Source: Cysteiniphilum litorale
GTDB taxonomy: Bacteria > Pseudomonadota > Gammaproteobacteria > Francisellales > Francisellaceae
DNA length: 64,000 nt
NCBI RefSeq assembly: GCF_003428165.1
Contig: NZ_QLIQ01000001.1
Location: 62,001 to 126,000 of the forward strand
Direction of reading: 5' to 3'
The notes beneath the pieces were generated by a model. The model saw only the letters and a program-made list of their open reading frames with translations. It was not told the origin of the DNA and did no database searches. Shown piece after piece: positions 45,498 through 55,867 of this stretch. Position 1 is the stretch's first letter; the number at the start of each line of letters is the position of its first letter. A program made the translations under genes and the position numbers.

Positions 45498-46472
45498 ATG
45501 ACAATGATAGATTTAAATTATGCACAAAGCTTATATAGCAAACCATTTAATGAATTACTATTTACAGCACAAACGGTACATCGCGCGAATTTTGCTGATG
45601 AGATTGAACTTTGTGTGCTGCTAAGCATTAAAACAGGTAGTTGCCCTGAAGATTGTAAATACTGTCCGCAAAGCGGGCATTATAATGCAGGCGTTCAAAA
45701 AGAAAAGTTAATGGATGTGGGGAGTATTGTATCACAAGCTCAAAGAGCCAAAGATCTTGGCGCTAAGCGCTTTTGTATGGGGGCTGCGTGGCGCAATCCA
45801 CCGGAGAAAGCGATGCCACAGTTACTTGAAATTATCCAGTCAGTCAAGTCACTAGGATTAGAGACTTGTATGACTTTAGGGATGTTATCCAAAGCACAAG
45901 CCACAGAATTAGCCGATGCGGGGCTTGATTATTACAATCATAATTTGGATACCTCTGAGGAGTTTTATAAAGAGATTATTAGCACCAGAGATTACCAATC
46001 GCGTTTAGATACCTTGGAAGAAGTGTCAAATGCTGGCATGAAAGTCTGTTGTGGTGGTATTCTTGGGATGGGCGAGACGATTGATGATCGTTTACAGATG
46101 TTGGTAACATTAGCAAATTTGAAAACACCACCAGCAAGCGTGCCAATCAATCAATTGATTCCAGTGCCTGGTACACCACTTGGCAATAAACTCAAAAAAG
46201 CTGAAGTTGATAGCTTTGACTTTGTGCGCACGATTGCTGTGGCAAGAATCTTAATGCCAAGCTCAAAAATCAGACTTTCAGCAGGGCGCTCGCAAATGAG
46301 TGATGAAATGCAAGCTTTAGCCTTTTTAGCAGGAGCAAACTCTATCTTTTATGGTGATAAGCTATTAACTGCGGCGAATCCTTCAGAGAATGATGATTTG
46401 AAGCTTCTCAATACACTAGGCTTTAAAGTAACAAAAAACAGTGAGGAGCATCATGAGCTTGTTAGCGAATGA
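45498..46472 (+). CDS. bioB: Biotin synthase
   Basis: Radical-SAM enzyme inserting sulfur into dethiobiotin. 324 residues from the ATG at 45498, with AAGGAT just upstream; an in-frame ATG at 45504 is an alternative. The radical-SAM cluster motif is C49-x3-C53-x2-C56 in [21 protein letters not shown] and the conserved Arg of [12 protein letters not shown], a ligand of the [2Fe-2S] cluster, are present. The last 20 bases overlap bioF, so bioBF are coupled. The protein needs Fe-S clusters; SUF genes lie about 8 kb downstream. Confidence 0.97.
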   Translation: MTMIDLNYAQSLYSKPFNELLFTAQTVHRANFADEIELCVLLSIKTGSCPEDCKYCPQSGHYNAGVQKEKLMDVGSIVSQAQRAKDLGAKRFCMGAAWRNPPEKAMPQLLEIIQSVKSLGLETCMTLGMLSKAQATELADAGLDYYNHNLDTSEEFYKEIISTRDYQSRLDTLEEVSNAGMKVCCGGILGMGETIDDRLQMLVTLANLKTPPASVPINQLIPVPGTPLGNKLKKAEVDSFDFVRTIAVARILMPSSKIRLSAGRSQMSDEMQALAFLAGANSIFYGDKLLTAANPSENDDLKLLNTLGFKVTKNSEEHHELVSE

Positions 46473-47607
46473 TAAGCATCATGCTGACCATTTAACGGCA
46501 ATTAAACAAAATGGGCGTTATCGGCAACGTGTATTTACCCAAATACACGACAAATTTATCCATATTGATGAGCATGCATTGATCAATTTTAGTGGTAATG
46601 ATTACTTGGGATTATCACAGCATGTTGAGGTCAAAAAAAAAGCACAGCAAGCCATTGAGCATTATGGTGTGGGTAGCACATCATCAGCCATTGTTTCAGG
46701 AAGTCATTATCTCATTGAGGCGTTAGAACATGATATAGCAGCATTTGTAGGCTATCCACGTGCTTTGCTATTTAACTCTGGTTACCATGCTAATTTAGCG
46801 GTGATGAGTCTAATAGGAAACAATGCTCAGACAGTGGTTGCGGATAAATTAGTTCATGCCTCTATTTTAGATGGCATTGCCTTATCAGGTGCCAAGCTTA
46901 AGCGCTACCCACACCAAAATATTGATAGTTTGCGCACCATTTTAAAAAAACATCCAGAAGCTAAGCATGTCATTACCGAAGGTGTTTTTAGTATGGATGG
47001 TGATATCTCGCCTTTAGCAAGACTTGCCAATACTGGTTCTACTAAACTCATTGTTGATGATGCGCATGGCTTTGGTGTGTTAGGTCAATCAGGCAGAGGT
47101 GTGGTAAGTCATGCGGGTTTAACTTTTGAAGATGTGCCTGTCATGATCGTGCCATGCGGTAAAGCATTAGGTACCATGGGGGCACTGGTGTGTGCCAGTG
47201 AGGAGTTCATTGAGCTATTGCTACAAACAGCGCGTAGTTATATCTATAGCACAGCACTTGCCATTCCGGTTGTTGCTGCTTTAAATGCGAGTTTAAAGCT
47301 AGTTATGAAGGGTGATTATTTGCGTGACAAGTTGTTTGAAAATATTGCCTTTTTTAACCACTATGCACAGAAACTGGGGCTTCATGTTGTATCTTACGAT
47401 TTGACACCAATTCGCAGCATTATCATTGGAGATAACCAACAAACGCAAAACATACAAGGTATGATTAAAGATAAAGGCTTTTATGTTTCTTGTATTCGTC
47501 CACCAACAGTGCCTGAGCATAGTGCCAGACTACGCATATCGCTCACTGCCTTGCATGATACAGGTGATATTAAAGCATTATTAGATCAATTGGTACGTGT
47601 GTTATGA
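46453..47607 (+). CDS. bioF: 8-amino-7-oxononanoate synthase
   Basis: PLP enzyme condensing pimeloyl-ACP (or -CoA) with alanine to KAPA. 384 residues from the ATG at 46453 (GAGGAG upstream, inside the end of bioB). Key blocks are [39 protein letters not shown] with the PLP-pyridine Asp, and K237 in [11 protein letters not shown] as the Schiff-base lysine. The stop overlaps the next start as ATGA, again implying coupled translation. Confidence 0.96.
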   Translation: MSLLANDKHHADHLTAIKQNGRYRQRVFTQIHDKFIHIDEHALINFSGNDYLGLSQHVEVKKKAQQAIEHYGVGSTSSAIVSGSHYLIEALEHDIAAFVGYPRALLFNSGYHANLAVMSLIGNNAQTVVADKLVHASILDGIALSGAKLKRYPHQNIDSLRTILKKHPEAKHVITEGVFSMDGDISPLARLANTGSTKLIVDDAHGFGVLGQSGRGVVSHAGLTFEDVPVMIVPCGKALGTMGALVCASEEFIELLLQTARSYIYSTALAIPVVAALNASLKLVMKGDYLRDKLFENIAFFNHYAQKLGLHVVSYDLTPIRSIIIGDNQQTQNIQGMIKDKGFYVSCIRPPTVPEHSARLRISLTALHDTGDIKALLDQLVRVL

Positions 47608-48272
47608 GTATTCAAAATCATGTGTTTTTATCAGGCTGGGGCTTTAAGGCGAGTCTTTGGCAAATATTTCACCCTGAAATATCCGCTCATCAATGCATAG
47701 ATATGCCTTTTTTTGAAAACATAAATGAACAACAAGTATTACAGTATTTATCAAGGAAATTAGCCAAAGCTGAAGTTGTTCATGCATGGTCACATAGTGG
47801 CTTATGGGTTTTGAAACTCATTCAACAAAATAAATTGGATGTCAAAAATAAAAGCATTTATTGTTATGGTTTGCCATTATTATGGCAATTTTCTAGTGAT
47901 GAGAAAAAACAAGCATTTATAAAACAATATGAACTAAACCCAAAAAAACTATCACAGAAATTTTTAAAGCTTGTTGCCTTTCCAGAGGCTGATAAGCTTA
48001 AACTCATAGAGTCGTATTGCCTATTGGCAGATGCTAGAGAGCATCATAGTCAATTAAATTACTTAAAGTGGATGTTTTCTTTTACTGAAAGAATGCCAAT
48101 AACAGATGCAATTGCGTTGTGTAACCAAATGAGCGTTACTGTATTTCTGGCAGAAAATGATGCGATTGTTGATAGTCAATCTTTGGCAAAGTTACTTAAT
48201 GGTGAGATCACAAAGAGTCAAAGCCACCTAGGCTTATTGCATTTTGCCAAAAGTGAGGTAAGCGCATGCTAA
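47604..48272 (+). CDS. BioH-like pimeloyl-ACP methyl ester esterase, divergent
   Basis: A 222-residue alpha/beta hydrolase occupying the bioH slot between bioF and bioC. The first strand, HVFLSGWGFKASLW, is BioH-like (GWG...W). A possible triad is S63 in HAWSHSG, D186 in LAENDAIVD and H208 in SQSHLGLLHF. The nucleophile elbow reads A-W-S-H-S instead of the usual G-W-S-x-G, so it is degenerate. Such enzymes cut the methyl ester from pimeloyl-ACP methyl ester to end the BioC cycle. The position makes this role likely, but BioH, BioG, BioJ and BioK types cannot be separated by eye, so I give no symbol. It overlaps bioF by 4 and bioC by 7 bases. Confidence 0.75.
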   Translation: MSIQNHVFLSGWGFKASLWQIFHPEISAHQCIDMPFFENINEQQVLQYLSRKLAKAEVVHAWSHSGLWVLKLIQQNKLDVKNKSIYCYGLPLLWQFSSDEKKQAFIKQYELNPKKLSQKFLKLVAFPEADKLKLIESYCLLADAREHHSQLNYLKWMFSFTERMPITDAIALCNQMSVTVFLAENDAIVDSQSLAKLLNGEITKSQSHLGLLHFAKSEVSAC

Positions 48273-49075
48273 AATCACCGCGCATAAGTTTTAGTGCCGC
48301 TAAAGATAGTTATCATCAACATGATCAAGTGCAACGCAAGGTGGATGAAAATTTAAAAAACATGGCATGTCAGCATCTTGAGCAATATCAAAATATACAG
48401 CATATATTAGAGTTAGGTTGTGGGGATGGTGTTGCTAGTATTGATATCGCAAAACGACTTATGCCATTGACTTATGATGCGGTTGATATTGCAGATGCTT
48501 TGATTGATAGAGCAAGGGAGATAACAGTCGATAGTTCGCCTATATCAAGGTGTAACTTTAACTTTATACAAGGTGATTTTAATCAATCATTTTTCTGGCA
48601 AGCATTACCGCAAAAAAAATATGATGTTATCTATAGTAATATGGCGCTACAGTGGTCTCATTGCTTACAAAGATTATTCAAATACATTGATCAAGTGTTG
48701 GCTGTAAATGGTATGTTTGTCTTTTCTATTCCGTTGGATGGCACTTTTGAGGAGCTTAAAAAGATTGTTCGTATTAACAAGTTTACAGCGCATCATGAAA
48801 TGCAATCGTTGTTTAAATTGCTTAATTGGCAGTATTTAAGTATCGATAAGCAAAGCATTCAATTAGAGTTTTTTAATAGGTTGACGCAACTTAAGCATTT
48901 AAAAAGCACAGGTGTAAATAGTTTTTTAGGGGATGGAAAGGAGGAAAAGAATGGAAAGGGTCGAAAAAGTAAAAAGCCAGAAATGAAATCGCTTTGGCGA
49001 TATTTGCACAATGATAATGATCAAATGACAACGTTAAGTTATGAGATTGGGTTATATGTTATTACAAAGGGGTAA
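48266..49075 (+). CDS. bioC: Malonyl-ACP O-methyltransferase
   Basis: SAM-dependent enzyme that methylates malonyl-ACP so fatty acid synthesis can build the pimeloyl chain. 269 residues. The N-terminus SFSAAKDSYHQHDQVQRKV follows the BioC pattern. SAM motif I is LELGCGDG, and later YSNMALQWSHCLQRLF matches the BioC 'SNLALQW' block. The start overlaps the BioH-like gene by 7 bases. The C-terminal segment before residue 240 is Lys/Gly-rich (GKEEKNGKGRKSKK), unusual for the family. The stop codon TAA lies inside the first palindrome of the downstream repeat array, whose later units contain a degraded copy of this gene's last 40 bases. Confidence 0.9.
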   Translation: MLKSPRISFSAAKDSYHQHDQVQRKVDENLKNMACQHLEQYQNIQHILELGCGDGVASIDIAKRLMPLTYDAVDIADALIDRAREITVDSSPISRCNFNFIQGDFNQSFFWQALPQKKYDVIYSNMALQWSHCLQRLFKYIDQVLAVNGMFVFSIPLDGTFEELKKIVRINKFTAHHEMQSLFKLLNWQYLSIDKQSIQLEFFNRLTQLKHLKSTGVNSFLGDGKEEKNGKGRKSKKPEMKSLWRYLHNDNDQMTTLSYEIGLYVITKG

Positions 49076-49571
49076 TTCATGAATTACCCCATGATGGGTT
49101 TATGCATCGGGCAATTCATGAATTGCCCCTACGATGGTGTGTGTATGTGACAATTGATGAATTCGGCATATATCAGGTGGTTTGTGAATTGTTCTTACCA
49201 CCTTAAAATTATACGGTCGGGTTATGTGTGATTATAAAACAATTCCTGTAGGGGTAATTCACGAATTACCCCGTGATGGTGTATGCATCGGGCAATTCAT
49301 GAATTGCCCCTACGATGGTGTGTGTATGTGGCAATTGATAAATTTGGCATATATCAGGTGACTTGTGGATTGCGCCGACTACCGTGAAATTATATGGTCG
49401 GGTTATGTGTGATTATAAAATAATTCCTGTAGGGGTAATTCATGAATTGCCCCGTGATGGCGTATGCATCAGACAATTCGTGAATTGTCTTTACGGTGGT
49501 GTGTGGTATATGCGGGGCAATTCGTGAATTGTCCCTACAAGGATCTTTGTAGGGGCGTATTGCATACGCCC
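49069..49571. repeat. About 181-bp tandem array of palindromic repeats between bioC and bioD
   Basis: Units start with GGGGTAATTCATGAATTACC-type palindromes at 49069, 49251 and 49432 (periods 182 and 181), each followed by a GGGCAATTCATGAATTGCCCC-type palindrome and a less conserved spacer. The spacer ends GGGTTATGTGTGATTATAAAA, resembling the 3' end of bioC. The third unit is partial and runs into two more palindromes, ending with GTAGGGGCGTATTGCATACG (49549-49571), shared with the rph-lysR gap. No coding potential seen. Confidence 0.85.
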
Positions 49572-49613
49572 TTTATGCGATACCTTTTATGAAATAATTA
49601 ATAAGGAAAATAA

Positions 49614-50276
49614 ATGAATATATCTTCATTAACAAAATTAACAAAACATAAGCAAATCGCCATTATCGGTACTGATACCGAAGTCGGCAAAACTTATGTC
49701 TGTGTTTATTTAATGAGTCAATTAAAAAAGCAGGGCTTAACAGTCGCTGGATTAAAACCAATGGCATCAGGCGCTTTTGTCCAAGATGGTTGCCTGGTTA
49801 ATGAAGATGCGTTGGCCTTACAAGAGGCATCCTCGGTGCTACTTCCTTATGAAGTAATAAACCCTAACGTTTATGAGCCTGCCATTGCCCCGCATATTGC
49901 CGCAGAGCAGGCAAATAAATTATTAACTGTTGAAAAACTTGTTGCACAAACCAAGCATTCTTTAGCGCAAATTAACAGTGATATCACTTTTATTGAAGGC
50001 GCAGGTGGCTTATTAACGCCATTAAATTTCAATGAAACATGGGCTGATTATTTAAAGGCTTTAGATATTCCAGTGCTTTTGGTTGTCGGCATGAAGCTTG
50101 GTTGTATTAATCATGCTTTGCTAACTGAACACTATCTTAAACAGCAACAAATCCCCTGTATTGGTTGGATTGCTAATTGCATTAATCCTGATATGCCTGT
50201 TTTGCAAGAAAATATTCTGACATTGGAAGGGATGTTGAACTCTCCAAAAATAACTGATATTCAATTTAATCTGTAG
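49614..50276 (+). CDS. bioD: ATP-dependent dethiobiotin synthetase
   Basis: Closes the ureido ring of dethiobiotin from DAPA, CO2 and ATP. 220 residues. The P-loop GTDTEVGKT is at 19-27 and the conserved EGAGGLLTP block follows near residue 125. ATAAGGAAAATAA gives a good SD before the ATG. It is the same strand as bioBFHC but lies 538 bases after bioC, behind the repeat array, so it may have its own promoter or rely on readthrough. Confidence 0.95.
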   Translation: MNISSLTKLTKHKQIAIIGTDTEVGKTYVCVYLMSQLKKQGLTVAGLKPMASGAFVQDGCLVNEDALALQEASSVLLPYEVINPNVYEPAIAPHIAAEQANKLLTVEKLVAQTKHSLAQINSDITFIEGAGGLLTPLNFNETWADYLKALDIPVLLVVGMKLGCINHALLTEHYLKQQQIPCIGWIANCINPDMPVLQENILTLEGMLNSPKITDIQFNL

Positions 50277-50528
50277 CTTGATAACATCTTTAGGTGCTAG
50301 CGATCTGATTGGGTGATGAAAATGGTACAATTTTGGCTATTGTTGGTTTATTTCCTTCTGTTTAGATGATTTATCATTTTTATATAACTTTTATAACATT
50401 TGTCAGAAATTTTTGTCGCACATGCTCATTTTTTTCGGTAAATTATTGTGAGGATTGATTAATAGGATATTAACGAATGTTATCAAGTACACTTAAATTT
50501 GAGTGTGTTACATTAAAAAGGGGAAGGT

Positions 50529-51992
50529 ATGAAATCAACTAAATTAAAACGTGATTTAAAAACGCGTCATTTAACAATGATTGCGTTAGGTGGTACTATC
50601 GGCACGGGGTTATTTCTTGCCAGTGGTTCAGCCATTTCACAGGCCGGTCCGGCTGGCGCATTGATTGGTTATGCACTCGTTGCAATCGTGGTCTATATGC
50701 TAATGACCAGTTTGGGTGAGATGTCAACATATGCACCATGTACAGGTTCTTTTAACAAATATTCAGAGAAGTTCGTTGACCCAGCACTTGGTTTTGCCAT
50801 GGGCTGGAATTATTGGTTTAACTGGGCGATGACAATCTCTGCTGACTTATTAGGCGCTGGACTGTTGATGCAGTTTTGGTTTCCGGATACCCCTGTGGTG
50901 ATGTGGAGTGCGATTTTCTTTGTCATTATTCTTGCTATAAATTTGTTTTCAGTATCGATGTATGGTGAGTCAGAATATTGGTTATCCTTTATAAAGGTAT
51001 CATTTGTTATTATTTTTATTTTGGTTGGCGTGTTGGCTATTTTTGGCATTAGTGAGAATGGTCATGCCGTTGGCTTTAGTAACTGGCATATTGCAAATGC
51101 GCCATTTAATGGTGGAATATTTACGATACTGGGTGTGTTTTTAATTGCCGGCTATTCATTCCAGGGGACAGAAATTGTTGGTGTTGCCGCAGGTGAGGCA
51201 AAAGACCCAAGAAAGGCGATACCTAAGGCCATTCGTAGTACGTTTTGGCGTTTAACCTTGTTCTATGTTTGTGCATTAGGCGTTATTGGCTTTTTGGTGC
51301 CATATACTGCAACTTGGTTAGCAAACCCTGAATCTAATGTTGCCATGAGTCCTTTTACTATGGTGTTTCAAAGCACAGGGTTCACCTATGCCGCAACGCT
51401 CGTTAATATCGTATTAGTTACCGCAGTATTATCGGCGGCAAACTCATGTATTTATACCTCATCACGTACATTATGGTATTTATCTAAATCAAAACAAGCG
51501 CCTAAAGTCTTATCTAAAACGAATCGTCGTGGCGTGCCCGTGATTGGTGTATTAGTGACATCGATCTTGGGTGCTACATTTTTCTTAGCCTCTTTTATCG
51601 GTAATGGCGCAATTTTCAACTGGTTAGTTAATTTAATCAGTTTATCTGGATATATCGGTTGGTTAAGTATTTCGATTAGCCATTTGCGTTTTCGTCGAGC
51701 ATATATCAAGCAGGGTAGATCGCTTGATGATTTGGTTTATAAATCAAAGTTCTATCCATATGGCCCCATTATTTCGATTATCGCTTTGATTGTGATGATG
51801 TTTGGTGCGCAAGTAGAACAAATGCTATCAGGTACCGCAACATGGGGGGCTTTCTTTGCAACCTATAGTGGTGTGATTTTATTTGTTCTTTTGTATCTTG
51901 GTTATAAATGGCGTAAACGTACCAAGTTTGAGCGTTCAGCAACATCAGATATTGATTTCTTCCATAAAGAAGCACATCAAAGTGCGTTTTAA
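50529..51992 (+). CDS. lysP: Amino acid permease, LysP-like (APC superfamily, AAT family)
   Basis: 487 residues, about 12 transmembrane helices. The start LKTRHLTMIALGGTIGTGLFLASG and the block GWNYWFNWAMTISADLL...FWFPDTP closely follow the E. coli lysine permease LysP, where ALGWNYWYNWAVTIAVDL and WWFPDTP occupy the same places. TEIVGVAAGEAKDP is a further AAT-family signature. GGGAAGG precedes the ATG. Lysine uptake by proton symport is expected; another basic or neutral amino acid is possible. The stop is 3 bases from that of the convergent MFS gene, with no room for separate terminators. Confidence 0.8.
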   Translation: MKSTKLKRDLKTRHLTMIALGGTIGTGLFLASGSAISQAGPAGALIGYALVAIVVYMLMTSLGEMSTYAPCTGSFNKYSEKFVDPALGFAMGWNYWFNWAMTISADLLGAGLLMQFWFPDTPVVMWSAIFFVIILAINLFSVSMYGESEYWLSFIKVSFVIIFILVGVLAIFGISENGHAVGFSNWHIANAPFNGGIFTILGVFLIAGYSFQGTEIVGVAAGEAKDPRKAIPKAIRSTFWRLTLFYVCALGVIGFLVPYTATWLANPESNVAMSPFTMVFQSTGFTYAATLVNIVLVTAVLSAANSCIYTSSRTLWYLSKSKQAPKVLSKTNRRGVPVIGVLVTSILGATFFLASFIGNGAIFNWLVNLISLSGYIGWLSISISHLRFRRAYIKQGRSLDDLVYKSKFYPYGPIISIIALIVMMFGAQVEQMLSGTATWGAFFATYSGVILFVLLYLGYKWRKRTKFERSATSDIDFFHKEAHQSAF

Positions 51993-51995
51993 ATT

Positions 51996-53246
51996 CTAAG
52001 ATTTCAGCATAGCTATATCGTTATTACTACTATTACTATGCGGTACTTTAATCAAGAAAATAACGGCTATGCTAGCAATCAAATAGCCAAATAATACGAC
52101 GATCATACCATTATGGTAACTTGATCCATTATATAGGTAGTTTGTTGTGAGTTGTGACTGACTTTCACGGATAACATAGCCAACAAATGGCTGGAAAATA
52201 AAGCCTGAAATAACAACCGCCATATTATTAAAGCCAATAGCAGTGGCGCGATGCTCTAGCTTATTATTGCGTGAAACCAAAGAAAAGCTTAATGCTTGAC
52301 CGGCGCATGCGGCACCTGCTGCAAAGAACAATATAACAAGGATTGTGACGCTATTAATTGGCGTCAGTGTAATAAACCCAAAAGCGACAGTGCCAATTAC
52401 CGCACAAAGTACAAGCACGCGTTTGATATGTTCTGTTTTATCGGCAAGAAAACCAAACAAAGGACTGCCAATGGCAATACCAATCCACATAAAAGTGACA
52501 ATAGTTGCAGCGACTGAAAAAGGAACGTTAAAGTATTGCTCAACAAAAGGGATGCCATAAAGTGAGGCAACAACTGCCATTGGCATCCACAGCAAACAAG
52601 CATAGATTGCGATCATCCACGTTTGCGATTGGCGAGCAACAGACTTGAAAGCAAGCCATGAGCTTGTCACGGGTTTCGTTGTTAGGTGTTTATTAGGAAG
52701 CTTTAGATAGAAAAACATGATAATCAAGAGAATCAAGCCAAAGCTGCTAATAATCATCATTGTTGCACGCCAACCAAAGTGATCAATCAGTGGGATCAGT
52801 GGTAGCGCGCCACACATGGCACCCAATGCCGCAAGCATCTGGGTGATACCTGCGATTAAGGTGAAATAGCGTTTGCTAAAGACATGACTGGCAACGACAA
52901 GCACGCCAATAAAGGCGAAAGCGGAGCCAAAGCCCATGAAAATACGTGCACAAGCCGCAAGATAAAAGTTTGGTGCAAGTCCAAACAGAAACCCACCAAT
53001 GATGCAAATTAAAAGTGGCAGCATAATCACATTGCGTGCAGAGAACCGATCATAAATAAGACCTGCGGGAATCTGCATTAAAGTATAAGTAATAAAATAA
53101 GCACCAGAGGTCACGCCAAGCCAGAATATATCGATATGCAGACTGCTCATAAGGTTTTCGGTCATAATGCCAGGTGAGACTTGAAGTGCCATTTCAAAAA
53201 AGAGAAACAGTGCCGCTAAAATAAATAAAAGTACTGATTTAAACAT
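51996..53246 (-). CDS. MFS transporter (Fpt/NarK-like general type)
   Basis: 416 residues with 12 predicted helices. MFS signature DRFSARNVIMLP between helices 2 and 3, and GFLADKTEHIKR in the central loop position. The start FKSVLLFILAALFLFFEMALQVSPGIM resembles the Francisella phagosomal transporter group of small MFS carriers, some of which import amino acids; this is a resemblance only. AGGATAA precedes the ATG. Convergent with the LysP-like gene. Confidence 0.82.
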   Translation of the reverse strand: MFKSVLLFILAALFLFFEMALQVSPGIMTENLMSSLHIDIFWLGVTSGAYFITYTLMQIPAGLIYDRFSARNVIMLPLLICIIGGFLFGLAPNFYLAACARIFMGFGSAFAFIGVLVVASHVFSKRYFTLIAGITQMLAALGAMCGALPLIPLIDHFGWRATMMIISSFGLILLIIMFFYLKLPNKHLTTKPVTSSWLAFKSVARQSQTWMIAIYACLLWMPMAVVASLYGIPFVEQYFNVPFSVAATIVTFMWIGIAIGSPLFGFLADKTEHIKRVLVLCAVIGTVAFGFITLTPINSVTILVILFFAAGAACAGQALSFSLVSRNNKLEHRATAIGFNNMAVVISGFIFQPFVGYVIRESQSQLTTNYLYNGSSYHNGMIVVLFGYLIASIAVIFLIKVPHSNSSNNDIAMLKS

Positions 53247-53672
53247 AAGGTTATCCTGTTCATTGTTTATGTTTCTACGCTTAAAATATCAAAGATTAAA
53301 AAGATAAAAAGATTAAGATGCCTAATTAAAGATAAACTGGACATAAGTAACAACGGATTAAATATAAGTGCAGTAAATCCTAATTAGGCTTAATACATCG
53401 ACAACAACAGCAAATAGGCATGGAAATAGCAGCACAGCCATTTAAGCTAGATAACTGTGTGTTTAGATATTTATTGTGCTGCATTTAAGTTTTTCTTGCC
53501 CGAAAGATCAGTGACTAGAAAGATAGACTACCTTGAAAAAAACAAAATGCAAAATATTTTTTGTATCTATGATTATCGCTGCAATTAAAGGAAAACCAAC
53601 TTTTAATCCGTTGACACAAACGCTAAAACCCATTACCCTTTGCGCATATGATACCAAGCCAGTACTATTTTG
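53247..53672. other. 426-bp intergenic region between MFS and suf regulator genes
   Basis: Divergent upstream region. AT-rich short direct repeats (AAAGATTAAAAAGAT-type) lie near 53288-53316. The rest shows no credible gene, RNA or repeat. A -35-like TTGACA is at 53611. Confidence 0.6.
53611..53639 (+). promoter_or_regulatory. Candidate promoter for the suf genes
   Basis: Perfect -35 TTGACA at 53611-53616, 17-base spacing, then a poor -10 (TACCCT, 3 of 6), 34 bases before the regulator ATG. A weak -10 would suit a promoter under activator or repressor control; no IscR-type site was recognised. Confidence 0.35.
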
Positions 53673-54164
53673 ATGTTGAAAGTCAGTAAACTTGCTGATT
53701 ACGCGGTGATGATCGTGCTCAAATTTGCGCAGAATCCGCAAGGATTATACAGTGCCACTGATCTTATTAGTCTTACGGGGCTTAATTTACCGACCGTGCG
53801 TAAAGTACTCAAACTCTTGAGCTTAAAGGGGGTATTACTTGCTAAACGTGGCGCTGAAGGTGGCTATACTCTGGCTTCTGAAGTGAGTGAAATTTCAGTA
53901 CTTGATATTGTTGAGGCAATTGATGGACCGCTTGCGTTTACCGAGTGTTGCAGCGCGGGATTTATATCATGCTCTGTCAATGATTGCCATATGGGTGGCT
54001 ATTGGCATGTGATTAATAAAAAAGTCCGCGAAACGCTAAGTGGCTTTAAGTTACTAGAGTTAATGAATACATCATCTGATAAATTAGGTGAATTAAATAA
54101 AATAAGTGATATGAATCAAACTAAGAAAGAAAACAGCAAAGAGATCATGCGATATGACGGATGA
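53673..54164 (+). CDS. SUF system Fe-S assembly regulator, Rrf2/IscR family
   Basis: 163 residues from the ATG at 53673. The Rrf2 winged HTH covers about 1-85 ([47 protein letters not shown]). Cysteines for an Fe-S cluster lie in [21 protein letters not shown], as in the gammaproteobacterial SUF-system regulators next to sufB. It overlaps sufB by 11 bases, so sensor and scaffold are coupled. The likely role is to sense Fe-S status and control this operon. The SD is weak. Confidence 0.88.
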   Translation: MLKVSKLADYAVMIVLKFAQNPQGLYSATDLISLTGLNLPTVRKVLKLLSLKGVLLAKRGAEGGYTLASEVSEISVLDIVEAIDGPLAFTECCSAGFISCSVNDCHMGGYWHVINKKVRETLSGFKLLELMNTSSDKLGELNKISDMNQTKKENSKEIMRYDG

Positions 54165-55596
54165 AAAAATAAATAAAATGCTTGATCAGGAATATAAGCA
54201 CGGCTTTGTGACTGAGATCGAACAAGAGCGTTTTCGTAATGGCTTGGATGAAGATATTATTCGGCAGATTTCCAAGCGAAAGAATGAGCCTGAGTTTATG
54301 CTTAAATGGCGCTTGCAGGCTTATCACAAATGGCTAGAAATGAAAGAGCCAACTTGGGCGCATGTCGATTATGAGCCAATTGATTATCAAGCGATTAGTT
54401 ACTATGCAGCGCCTAAATCGGCAGCTGATAAGCCAAAAAGCTTAGATGAGGTTGATCCAGAATTAATTGAGACGTATAACAAACTAGGCATTCCCTTGCA
54501 TGAGCAAGAAATGCTTGCTGGTGTTGCAGTAGATGCGGTGTTTGATTCTGTCTCTGTGGTCACTACTTTTAAAGAAAAGTTGGCTGAAGCAGGTGTGATA
54601 TTTTGCCCAATTTCAGAGGCGTTACAAAAATATCCTGAGCTTATTGAAAAATATATCGGCTCAGTGGTGCCGCAAACAGATAACTATTTTGCGGCATTAA
54701 ACTCCGCTGTATTTAGTGATGGCTCATTTGTCTATATTCCCAAAGGTGTGCGTTGCCCGATGGAGTTATCAACTTATTTTCGGATTAATGCCTCAAATAC
54801 GGGGCAATTTGAACGTACCTTAATTGTTGCTGATGAGGGCAGTTATGTCAGTTATCTAGAGGGCTGTACCGCTCCGATGCGTGATGAAAATCAGTTGCAT
54901 GCAGCAGTAGTTGAGTTAGTGGCATTAAAAGATGCTGAAATTAAATACTCAACTGTGCAGAATTGGTATCCCGGAGATAAAAACGGTAAAGGTGGTATTT
55001 ATAACTTTGTGACCAAGCGTGGTGTGTGCATGGGCGCTAATGCAAAAATCTCATGGACACAAGTGGAAACAGGCTCCTCAATTACGTGGAAATATCCATC
55101 GGTTATTTTGCGCGGGGATAATAGTGTGGGTGAATTTTACTCTGTGGCATTAACGCGTCATGCGCAACAAGCAGATACCGGTACCAAAATGATTCATATG
55201 GGCAAAAATACCAAAAGCACGATCATTTCAAAAGGTATTTCCGCAGGACGCGCGCAAAACGCCTATCGTGGGCTAGTACGCATGTTGCCAACGGCGGATA
55301 ATGCGCGCAATTTCTCACAATGTGATTCTTTGCTTATTGGTCATGAGTGTGGCGCGCATACGTATCCATATATTGAAAACAAATCAAAATCAGCGCAAAT
55401 TGAACATGAAGCAACGACATCAAAGATTTCTGATGAGCAGCTTTTTTATTGCCGACAACGAGGCATGTCAGAAGAAGATGCGGTAGCAATGATAGTTAAT
55501 GGTTTTTGTAAAGATGTCTTTAAAAAGCTACCCCTTGAGTTTGCGGTTGAAGCACAAAAATTGATGGAAGTCAGTTTAGAAGGTGCAATAGGGTAG
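54154..55596 (+). CDS. sufB: Fe-S cluster assembly scaffold SufB
   Basis: 480 residues, full length. SufB forms the SufBC2D scaffold on which clusters are built. Visible family blocks are [69 protein letters not shown] and EHEATTSKI, followed by the C-terminal [13 protein letters not shown]. The start overlaps the upstream regulator. A 271-base gap containing a MITE-like element separates it from sufC, whereas sufBC are usually tightly spaced. Confidence 0.97.
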   Translation: MTDEKINKMLDQEYKHGFVTEIEQERFRNGLDEDIIRQISKRKNEPEFMLKWRLQAYHKWLEMKEPTWAHVDYEPIDYQAISYYAAPKSAADKPKSLDEVDPELIETYNKLGIPLHEQEMLAGVAVDAVFDSVSVVTTFKEKLAEAGVIFCPISEALQKYPELIEKYIGSVVPQTDNYFAALNSAVFSDGSFVYIPKGVRCPMELSTYFRINASNTGQFERTLIVADEGSYVSYLEGCTAPMRDENQLHAAVVELVALKDAEIKYSTVQNWYPGDKNGKGGIYNFVTKRGVCMGANAKISWTQVETGSSITWKYPSVILRGDNSVGEFYSVALTRHAQQADTGTKMIHMGKNTKSTIISKGISAGRAQNAYRGLVRMLPTADNARNFSQCDSLLIGHECGAHTYPYIENKSKSAQIEHEATTSKISDEQLFYCRQRGMSEEDAVAMIVNGFCKDVFKKLPLEFAVEAQKLMEVSLEGAIG

Positions 55597-55688
55597 TGAA
55601 ATAAGAGAAAGTGTAAAAGCTTTCACAAGGTGCAAGAGTAATAGTAAATAATTGAAGTTACGTGTTTTAGAAAAACTATGATTTTAAA

Positions 55689-55802
55689 ACACCCCGTCAG
55701 CCTACGGCTGCCACCCCTCTTGCAAAGAGGGGAATTAGGCAAAGGTTGATGTATATTCCCCTCTTTGCAAGAGGGGTGCTTAAGCTTGTGAGGCGGGGTG
55801 TT
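55689..55802. repeat. 114-bp MITE-like palindromic element, copy B
   Basis: Same length and layout as 38679-38792. The arms 55712-55735 and 55755-55778 are 24-bp perfect inverted repeats, able to form a long hairpin. Outer ends are AACACCCCG-like inverted repeats. It sits between sufB and sufC. Confidence 0.85.
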
Positions 55803-55867
55803 GGAATAAATGAAGTGCGTAACCTCAGTAAGTAGAAAAGTAAATTAAGAAAAAGCGAAGTAACGAT

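Noticed and set aside
49069-49571. CRISPR array
   Set aside because: Units are about 181 bp, diverged and palindromic throughout, with no short uniform repeats separated by unique spacers and no cas genes.
53508-53741. Minus-strand open frame upstream of the suf regulator
   Set aside because: It overlaps the regulator start on the opposite strand, has no SD or recognisable feature, and covers the promoter region.
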